Source: Conchocele bisecta (Eukaryota > Mollusca > Bivalvia > Lucinida > Thyasiridae). Taken from it: a stretch of 64,000 nt of DNA. The stretch lies in contig CM055266.1 of assembly GCA_029237695.1 (NCBI GenBank), positions 8,573,805-8,637,804 of the forward strand. The letters are read 5' to 3'. This document shows positions 55,540-64,000 of the stretch, piece by piece. Positions within the stretch are counted from its first letter, which is position 1; each line of letters starts with the position of its first letter. The notes under the pieces are model-generated. The model was given only the letters and a program-made list of their open reading frames with translations, was not told the DNA's origin and ran no database searches. A program made the position numbers and the translations under genes.

Positions 55540-56580
55540 TGATTTACTAAAACCCAAACTTCACAAGCATGATCTAGCGTTGATGAGACAACTGTGTCAA
55601 ATGGCTCGCCCAGGCATTTCGGATGAATCTTGTATTTTTGAACATTCATCAGTAAGACATTAATGCCTTCAGACATTTATCACTCAGTGCCTGGTTGTTC
55701 AAAACAAATGACACAGTGTAGTTAAATAACGCTTCTACGTAACTGAATTAATTTATAACTTCAATACCACGACCATTATAGGTTTATACCTCATTGTCTC
55801 TAGTAGGGCCTCTTTTTCTGAATACCATAATCTTAGTTATGTGACAATTTACTTCTATGCCACACTTGTCACAATAGTCATTTAAAATCTTTCGGCGATT
55901 TTTTCAATTATGACCATGTCATCTGCGAACAGTAGTACTATCAATGACAATTCGTTAATCTCTAAACCGTTGTCCATTCGATCCTTTAAAATAAGCTCCA
56001 GATCTTCATAAACGATAGAAAACTTCAGAGGAGACAGTACGTCACCCTGTCTCAGAACTCAAAGCTTGGTTAAATCACTGTGCATGATTTAACGGTAAAT
56101 ACATTTAACAAACAACGCGTATCATTTTTTCCACCTATTCCTCATTTTTTGTGCAATGGAATTATGATGCCCGCGTCTATATATCTCGGAAATGACCCGT
56201 ATTGTACACCTTATTGAATATGTCGGCAATATGACCTGCAATTATATTGGGTAAGGGCTGTAACTAATGTTGTAAGAACTTGTAGCCCAAGCCCATTGTA
56301 CTTATATGCAATACACTATGTTTAAACTAATTATATAACATGTTTCTAAGAAATACTCGTTTAGTAGTAGGCCATCAGAATTTTTTGGGTTTTTTTCGAG
56401 AAAGTGAACGATGCCTTTTTAACTTCGTCGATTGAAATCGGTATTTTAAGATCATCCTGTGCGCTGTCAGATGAGTACAAATGATGCTCCGTACAGAACC
56501 GGTCTGTTTCCTGATTACTGACCGCGTGCGTTTATTCCGCCGCTTCATACAACATTCCTTGACATCTCAACTATTTTGTG
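55540..56580 (-). pseudogene. LINE element 2 remnant, block B copy
   Basis: Minus-strand RT C-terminal pieces (VFRK-type segment near 55810, FADDMVII-type near 55925, LRQGDVLS near 56050) and an N-terminal linker near 56560-56400. The part equivalent to 30190-31330 of block A is missing and replaced by about 80 bases (56095-56140). Both copies derive from one insertion that predates the duplication. Confidence 0.7.
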
Positions 56581-56764
56581 AACTGCATTTTCGGAAGTAC
56601 CAGCAGATACACAGCCGCTTTAAGTACATGTAGGTTAGTAACTATTACGTAACTCGTTTTAGCCCAGGCTTTACTTAACGCTAAGATGGGAAGCCATCAT
56701 ACTCGAGTCCCTTACCATATACATGTTTTTACCCTGTGACATTTGGCGTCTAATGGATATGGTA

Positions 56765-57765
56765 ATTTTGGGCCAATGACATATAAAACAACAATCGACA
56801 ACAATCAGAGTGTTACCTCAGGCTCTCTCGTGATTTCTCTAACTATTATTCCTTGTTATCACTTCCCAATATGATATCGTGTGTGTTTGCGGTCAAAATA
56901 TGTCTGCCTGCTTCATCAAATCAGATGTCGGAGTATCGTCAGGTGGTCGGTCCCAGCCAATCAGATCGCCGCGTTGCTTGCTTAACCTTGTTAGGCAGAT
57001 GGGTTTATATTGCGAACCCAGAGTACGGTCTTGTAAACCGCAGATCACAACACGAAGGTAATGATGTCCGGATGTGTTCCTGGTTCCACAAACGAACGAT
57101 TGACTATCGTTTGCACATCGTTTTGGCATTGTTTCCGTTTTTATAATTAGCAACCGATGTTTCCGTCAGTTTAAAAGTGTCCAAATCATCGGTTTCTACG
57201 TAAAATCAACGAAAACGATGCGCCGAAACGAGCGACAGGCGTTTAAATAGTTGAAAGCCGGGAATTTAAACGAAACTATTGTTTCATGTAGAAGCATACC
57301 AAACGATAATCCTGTCTTTACATGTTTGCATATCGTTGTACAAAACGGTCGTTTTAACTTCGTTTTCGTTTGCTTCGTTTCACAACCTTCACCAATCTTC
57401 GCTGTAGTGTGGATAGGGTCAATGATGACAAACACATTGTATTGATGAAAATCGGTGGCTGACATTCAGGTTTCTCCCAAGCTGAGGACGTTTGTGGAAC
57501 CGCGCATTGTTCATCAACGCTAGTGTCCACGTGTGAAAAGAAGCCGGCAATGTCGGCTCGAATAACTTAGTCATATTTGAACTTTTATCATCGGTACCGT
57601 TGGTCTCCGAAGACCATTGAACATTTTATGAAAAGTTCATAGGCATTTAAAACTGGTGAACACTAGGGTTGACCTAGTTTTCACCAGTTTTAAATGCCTA
57701 TGAAAGGTTCAAAGGTCTTTGGAGACCAACGGTACTGGTAACAAAATTTCCAGAAATTACTAAGT
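56765..57765. other. Block B counterpart of 34360-35900 without the M8 insertion; no gene
   Basis: Contains the same non-selected open frames as block A and the better-preserved hairpin at 57595-57740 (ACCGTTGGTCTCCGAAGACC mirrored). The segment 57766-57790 (TTTTCATATGTGGACACTAA, GCGTTGAAGAAC) also matches 35920-35950 in block A. Confidence 0.6.
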
Positions 57766-57769
57766 TATT

Positions 57770-59850
57770 CGAGCCTACATTTCCGGCTCTTTTCATATGT
57801 GGACACTAAGCGTTGAAGAACAATAGGCGGTTCTACAGACGTGTGTTGAGCTGAAACGTGGCACAGAGTATGAGCGTTCCATGTACCTGAAGAGACAATT
57901 GCACTTCCACTAGCATTCGGCAAAACATTTGGCGAAACTACTGTCTGTTCCACGTTTTGATGCCGACGGACTTTTGGCTATTACACACATCAAATCTAAC
58001 AAGAACAATTATAACATGAATGTTCATGTTATAAAAGAACGCTTTGGGTGTATGTTATTATTATTGAGGCCAACTACATGTTTGCAAGTAGCATGTAAAG
58101 TTATAGATATCAGGGTATGGGATCAGTGGTTTCCGAACCTGCTTTTTCGACGTGACGTATTCTGTGACGTCATTTTTACAGTAAATTTTCTTGAAACTTT
58201 TCCAAGCAAACGGACGGTTTTCGATGATATGTATCACACCATAGAAGTGACATACCGGTTCGATGATATGTATCACACCATACATTCACGTTCTTTAGAT
58301 TTTTATTCACATCCATGGTAACCGATTCTTCGTCAAAACCAGAAAATTGTTAGATTAAAGCAAACTATACCATAATGCAAGAACTGGCATCATTAAACGA
58401 AGCTAATCCCCTCGCACTGGCATCATTAAACGAAGCTAATCCCCTCGCTGGCAGCCTTGATAATAAAAGATTACTCCGTGACCTTGGGCGGTCGAACGTG
58501 TGTCATATGAGTCTACTCATATGCTAAACCATGCTCCATCCATAGACACACATTATGGTCAAATAATATCAAAATCGTGGAAGCAGTTCACAAGTTATTG
58601 AAAAATGAAAGGTGTTACTAGCGTACGTACATACGTACGCAGTACATGGACTAACGATATATCAGCTCTTGCCTATCGACGAGGGGATACTAATTGGCAA
58701 CCTGTTAAGCATTTACTGCGTTATGTTTCATTAAACTCTGTCTTTCAATTATAAAGATATTACATTCAACATCCTGCACCACCTTTAATTGACATGACGC
58801 AATTTTAAATATTGCGCGGGCCCAATTTTCCCAATTTTAGTACTTTCCCCTAACAAAAAAAACCGGCATCTAGTCGCACGCTGACTGAGCCGCGATCTAT
58901 AAACTTACCCAGGGAGATTACATTGCAAACATAGTGTAACGCGTCCACTGGCGGTTTGTTTCGGTGAGTCCGCACAGTACAACAGTCCGACTTGGCAACG
59001 CCACCTAGCGACTTATCACCGGCACTGCAGTGCATGATATAAAAATCCTAAAACCATCAACTTCTAAAACTAGCGTTTTGAAGAAAGTCATGAAATATGC
59101 AATCTTAAATTCGATAAAATTGACGCAGTACAATTTGAACGACGTTATAAGCCAAAGATATGAGTGCCAGAAATAATCCACATTCAGACACATGAAAATG
59201 TTTGCCATTTCTCCATTTCATTGTCGAAACTCCAGACGGTTTTACAGAATGTGAAAGCCATGGAAAATGTATACTGGATATCAAATACTCCTACAAGCAC
59301 CAATATGAACTTGTGGGTGAAATTCACGACAGGTCATACATTACATCGAAACAGAAATCATTGCCTTGAAAAAGTCTGAGAAATATTACACACACACAAG
59401 TACACATTCAAACGGCTGTATTCAAAAATTGTTCTGCGACTTTGCACTGCAGTGGAGTATCCAGATTCATGCAGAGGGGGTGTGAATTGTGAATGGAGTT
59501 TGGAATGGGGTGCGAGAACATACATTCAATTTCTTCCATTGTAGTGATTTTCACATATATTATACAGGTAGTTATTTCCCCCAGAAAACGTAGGTTAACA
59601 TGGTTAAAGTAAAAAAATACACACCTGACCAAATGTTACGGTATGCAATTACACACCATGTCACTGGACTTTTTGCTGTACACCCACTGGTGAATCCATG
59701 TTTTGTATGATGTGGGGTTTGTGAATGAGCTGATAAGACAAGTGTCGTGCCTTTGCATTTAATGACTGGGTGCCAGACATCCTTCAGCAAAGTTGCAAAT
59801 CATGATTTGAATCCCATCTGTTTGGCACAAAGTGTTCTTTATAGGAATTA
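57770..59850. other. No gene recognised; 34-bp tandem duplication at 58382-58448
   Basis: The frame at 57929-58321 (130 codons) has no family resemblance and includes a repeated GATGATATGTATCACACCAT (58222 and 58262). 58382-58448 is a direct duplication of ACTGGCATCATTAAACGAAG + CTAATCCCCTCGC. 58695-58770 belongs to the repeat also seen at 46540. Nothing else is supported. Confidence 0.4.
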
Positions 59851-60140
59851 AATATTAAATAAGTATAATTGTGTAACTATTCCAACAGTTTTAAAAAATA
59901 TTCACTTATTAATCTTAGGTTTACTGATAGGTTGTATCATCGTGCTATTTTGATTGTAAATGAGGCAGGTCATTTTTAAATTATTTATATCAACTAAATG
60001 TGTCACCTGAATAAATATTTGTATTGACTTGTTACAAAATATGATCATTGTACACCAAAAGATAAATAGAGAGAATAAATAGTTGTTTCCATTAACATTT
60101 TAAAGAGTCAATGTTATCGCCCTTGATATCAAAGTGGCAA
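59850..60140 (-). repeat. Dispersed repeat R1, reverse copy
   Basis: AAATTATTTATATCAACTAA, ATGTGTCACCTGAATAAATA and GTTTCCATTAACATTTTAAA then GTTATCGCCC are shared with 63680-64000 and, inverted, with 11660-12030. Confidence 0.6.
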
Positions 60141-60689
60141 TTCAAGCTTGATGTAAAAATAATAATGATGTAAAATTAACATGGTTGATATGATTTTTTT
60201 AAGAATTTTACCAAATTTTCTACGACGGCCATCTTTGATTATGCGACAACCTCCATTTTAACAAATATGAAAATGCTTCACCCACGCACCATAACTGTGA
60301 AGTCTGACCAGCGTCGACCAAACGGTACATGAGAAGAAGACGAAATCTATAATTAAAGGATGACCTGTCGGTGGCCATCTTGTATGATGTATCATCCGAT
60401 TTTGACAATACCCACGATACCTTCGATTTGATATATATCAGGACCATATTAGGTCAAATTTGAAATATCGCCATGTGCCAGATACAAAATCAATGCGTGA
60501 AAAAACAAAGGGAGAACACTGGAATATTAGTGAGGCAAGAGTTGCGATAAATATACAAAAAGGAATTCCAGTTATGCTCGGGACACAAAATCAGTACATG
60601 TATCCGAAAAAACAAAAGAAATCAGTATGGTAAGATATGTTATTCTTGCTTTTAAGGACTAGAGCAAGTGAGCGGGGTCTCACACATAC

Positions 60690-61880
60690 CCTCGGCCGTA
60701 GCAAGGTCATTTGGCCTTGACCTTTGGCATGAAAGCCGCTTAGATGAGATATAGAATGAAAATATGGCTGTTGATAAAGAAGTATGTGACATTTCCAATC
60801 GATCCAACATACGGTTGCAGATAAATTGTGTACTTAAAACTTTAATGCAAATATTTCAAAACATTTAACACAATTTGACCTTGACCTTGGGCATGAAAGT
60901 CACATGCATGGGCTATACAATGAAAATATGGATGTTGATTGTTGATAGACAAATATATGAAGTTTCAATTCAATCTGACTTACGGTTGCAGAGAAATTGT
61001 TTACTTAAAACTTTAACACATATATTTCAAAACATTTAACGCAAGTTTCAAAGTAATTTCACCTTCACCGTGTGCATGAAAGCCGTATGAGTGGGCTATA
61101 GAATGTTTGTTTAATGGTGTTTAACGGCCTATCAACAGCTATGGTCTAATACTCACATAAAGGATAGAACTGTCGGATACCAAATGCTAAAGTTGTTTGT
61201 TTGTTTATTGGTGTTTAGCGGCCCATCAACAGCTCAGGTCATATAAGGCTGGGCTAACGGGTGTATTAACCTGCTGCATTGGGGGAAAAATCCCAAAATC
61301 AGAACGGAATAATTTCATCGAGAAAAATATAGTCAGCCCTGAAATTAGAATAACCTGACCTGATGCCAGGTCCATACCACACCAAAGTCACTTGGCCCCT
61401 TTCCCTAAAAAAGGATTACGAATACTCGTAATACTCACATAAGAGATATAACCAGATTCAACTGTCACATACAAAATGCCAAAGACGTATGTGAGGGCCA
61501 AACTAGGTCACCTGTCGGATTTCCGGTAAGGATGAATCGCGATTGTGAAATTACCCATCACATGCACCCACCAGGGCTATAGAAAGAAAATATTGATCTT
61601 CTAACTTCATAAAGAAGTATATATATGAAGTTTCAAGTCAACCCGACTTGCGGTTGCAGAGACATTGTGTACTTAAAAACTTTGACATGTTTGATGCAAA
61701 TATTTCAAAACTTTAAGTAATTTGACCTTGTGCAGGAAAACCACATCGGTGTGCTACAGTATAAAAAATATGGATGACGATAAAGAAGTATATGAAGATT
61801 CAACTCAATGCGATTTACGGTTGCAGATATATTGGGTACCCAAAAACCTTTAACGCAAATCTTACGGATGGACGAAAACT
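60690..61880. repeat. CAAGGTCAAGGTCA-family array, interrupted
   Basis: About five units (TTTGACCTTGACCTTGGGCA, TGAAAGTCACATGCATGGGC, ATATGAAGTTTCAA.TCAATC, TGACTTACGGTTGCAGAGA) at 60700-61100 and 61560-61880. They are split by 61110-61560, which has its own direct repeat (TTTGTTTATTGGTGTTTAGC, GGCC.ATCAACAGCT). The 60225-60400 stretch has CGGCCATCTTTGATTATGCG words. No gene. Confidence 0.75.
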
Positions 61881-62221
61881 ATATACACCTCGACATACTA
61901 TGTATGCCTGGGTATGAATCATGATTAAAGGCACTGTGTTACAGATGATGCCTCAATATGTTGTTTGTCACATCCTGCACTGCAAATGACCAATATCAAC
62001 CAATTGCACCATTTCATTCGAAGTCAAATTTCGAAGTCGAAATTTATTGTACACATGTAATTTGTTACAAGTTTGACAAGTTTTACTGTTCACCATTGCA
62101 TCAATGAAATCTCCATCATGCTTCTAACAAGCCACATCATTATCAGGCTACAGGAGTGTACTATTTGATCAGGAGTTACACCGGTCACAAATCCCATAAA
62201 CCACATTCTCCAGTCACAGCC

Positions 62222-62428
62222 ATCGGTTAAAGTAACGGACCAATACCTATAAATACATTAAATATACCTAAAAGCATCAATAAGTGAAATAAAATAGGTT
62301 AAACAAATTATTTACTCCCATATATCACACATGGAGTAAATACATTTTGTTTAGCTTATTTTTCTCTCACTTATTGATGCTCTTAGGTATATTTAATGTA
62401 TTTATAGGCCATGGTCCGTTACTTCAAC
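62222..62428. mobile_element. MITE M9, copy 1 (near-complete palindrome)
   Basis: GGTTAAAGTAACGGACCAAT, ATAAATACATTAAATATACC and ATCAATAAGTGA, each mirrored on the far side, ending GGTCCGTTACTTCAACC. The middle has ATTTACTCCCATATATCACA then CATGGAGTAAAT. Confidence 0.8.
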
Positions 62429-62789
62429 CTTAGGTCACAGCCACATATGTGTAAAAGCATAGTAAATATATATTTCTGACCATTTCAATATCTAGTCCTT
62501 CGAGTGTCACTTAATCAGAAATGTACAAATGTCATTCTGTCCACCACAAGAATGAGTCACCGATTCAAAAAATATTGACAAATCTTAAAACTGTACAAGT
62601 CAGATTTGTGTGAATAAGATTCATTCTCAATTCCATCAACACAAGAAGTAACATGTATTCACGAAACATCCTTTCAACAGGTTGATTAGATGATTAGAGC
62701 AGAAATCAGAGTTAAGAACCACACAAACACTGCCGCTGGCATGGATGGTACTCCGGTTAAATGGTTAATTTTTTGTAACTGAACTTGTC

Positions 62790-63110
62790 TTTCTCAAGCT
62801 CTTCCTCGAGGGTTATATTTGCAGATCTCGCTGATCTTAAGATGATGACAGTCTGTCATGGCGACACTATATTTTGCTTCGTGTAGGTCAGGAACTGGAT
62901 CAGTTCCCATTTCGCGAGTGTTTGGCAACTTGTTGCCCAGGTGGAGTAGTGTCTTCGGGCAGCGATTCTTCTGGTGGCCTTTGTCCTTTAACAGCAGAAT
63001 GAGAAACAATTTCCGCCTTATCTGCTTCTTCTGAAACCGCCCATATACTATCTCAATAGCCCTGCTGGTGTCTGCCTCGACTGCAGGGTGAAGTTGAAGA
63101 GGCTCGACGA
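62790..63110 (-). CDS. Possible coding fragment of unknown family
   Basis: The minus-strand frame reads from about 63110 to TGA at 62794: EPLQLHPAVEADTSRAIEIV, then GRFQKKQIRRK, LLKDKGHQKNRCPKTLLHLG, REMGTDPVPDLHEAKYSVAM and a short end. It has few low-complexity runs and a varied composition, which is why I list it. I do not recognise it. There is no clear start, and no splice sites were assigned. It may be a gene-edge exon or a transposon relic. Confidence 0.25.
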
Positions 63111-63486
63111 ATAATCCAGATGGCTAAGATCTGTAGACGGCTTCCCTGAAACAAACAATCAAACACTATTATGTACATGGTTAGCCTTTTATTGAATTTC
63201 TTACCAGTATTAACCATTACTCAGCAAATGACTCAGCAACTTTCCAACATGAAACAGTGCTTAGAGAACTACATCCCACACGGGCATCAAACTCACAACA
63301 CTTGGATAAATGTGGTAAGCGAGCAAGCCACATTGTTCATAGTTGTGAACAGTAACTCTTGAAATCTCCAACCGTACTGTCCGTAGCAGAGTTACGTTTC
63401 CATTCATAGTCTTCCTCTGCAGAATAGTGAATAAGAGATCTGGTTCGCAAATTACATGTAGCTGCTAAAGTTGGGGTCCCATCCAC

Positions 63487-63640
63487 AGGTTGAAGTAACG
63501 GACCGAGGTATATATATGTGTGTGTTATAGAGGGAGTAACAAAACTTTTTTTAGCTTTTTGTTTTCGTTTATGGACGCTTTTAGGCGTATTTAATGTATT
63601 TATAGACCTCGGTCCGTTACAATGTACTTCAACCTGTGGT
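63487..63640. mobile_element. MITE M9, copy 2 (short)
   Basis: AGGTTGAAGTAACGGACCGA then GGT, and the inverse ACCTCGGTCCGTTACAATGT then ACTTCAACCT. GCGTATTTAATGTATTTATA is shared with copy 1. Confidence 0.8.
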
Positions 63641-63679
63641 CCCATCTAGTAGGCATAACAGTTTGCCTATAAGAATTAC

Positions 63680-64000
63680 ATAAGTGTATAATTGTGTAAC
63701 TACGGTACATGTATTCCGCCAGTTTTAAAAATTACGAGTGCAGGCCCACTATACACATATAATCATTTAGTAATATTGATTTTAATGATAGTGACTCGCG
63801 GTGGTATCAGGCTATTTTGATATGAAAATGAGACATGACGTTTTTAAATTATTTATACCAATTAAATGTGTCACCCGAACAAATATTTTTATTGACACAT
63901 TATAAAGTACGATCATAGTGCACATAACAAAACTAAGTAGACATAATATAGTTTCCATTAACCCTTAATGGAAACACGGTTATCGCCCCTGATATCAGTG
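63680..64000 (-). repeat. Dispersed repeat R1, reverse copy, runs to window end
   Basis: AGTGACTCGCGGTGGTATCA and GGCTATTTTGATATGAAAAT invert the TGATACCACCGCGCGTCACT core of 11795-12030. GTTTCCATTAACCCTTAATG then GAAAC is a small hairpin near the end. Confidence 0.6.

Larger units (their letters stand above)
37918..57770 (+). repeat. Segmental duplication block B
   Basis: Collinear with block A (see the entry at 594). Block B lacks the Harbinger element, the expanded satellite, LINE 3, the first M8 copy and the 3-kb segment 26511-29510. It has its own additions: element Y (42898-46216), the M5 copies and the 54280-55146 insertion. Confidence 0.8.

Noticed and set aside
57929..58321. 130-codon plus-strand frame
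   Set aside because: No motif, internal repeated GATGATATGTATCACACCAT, and no splice or start context.

Overview
This is an invertebrate nuclear DNA window, most likely from a bivalve mollusc (inference). It is AT-rich, has GT-AG introns, has no dense coding, and is packed with small inverted-repeat elements and LINE fragments. It also carries the CAAGGTCAAGGTCA/'TGACCTTGACCTTGGGCAT' repeat family that I associate with bivalve genomes. No species call is possible from sequence alone.

Main content: two tandem paralogues, both on the + strand, of a small single-pass membrane protein. Copy 1 has a signal-peptide exon (4120-4216), a complete kringle exon (9494-9775), a transmembrane exon (11270-11381), a short basic juxtamembrane exon (21764-21863) and a cytoplasmic-tail exon (23972 to TGA at 24208; the frame stays open to TAA at 24319). 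Copy 2 has the same order: 41568-41667, a kringle remnant of only 11 codons (46796-46830), 49227-49356, 50404-50497 and 52250-52600. All splice phases agree between copies (1, 1, 2, 0). The tail carries PPSY and PPPY motifs, the kind recognised by WW domains (family knowledge), and two CxxC pairs. The copies are damaged in complementary ways: copy 1 keeps the kringle but has a TGA at one CxxC cysteine, and copy 2 keeps the tail but has lost the kringle.

The pair sits in a tandem segmental duplication, block A about 594-35900 and block B about 37918-57770. The blocks serve as each other's empty sites, so insertions can be dated as post-duplication: a PIF/Harbinger element (696-2490), a 5'-truncated LINE (31872-34354), a TA-flanked element (35166-35717), a satellite expansion (4262-6005) and an insertion in block B (54280-55146).

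The most unusual feature is a pair of long-inverted-repeat elements (15587-19767 and 42898-46216). Each carries broken pieces of the same large invertebrate protein family of unknown function: a YARW/HAHEQNN region, an HEEADT-DDTD-GCDTV region and a C-terminal CXC cysteine cluster. The second piece keeps a spliceosomal intron, so it is not a processed retrocopy. Together they suggest the family belongs to, or travels with, a DNA transposon I cannot name.

The rest is mobile DNA: three LINE lineages, at least ten MITE families, a foldback element built from a 21-bp repeat (seven copies), several satellites and many near-perfect hairpins. From 57770 to the end I see mainly repeats and one possible coding fragment (about 62790-63110). 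I found no tRNA, rRNA or CRISPR array.
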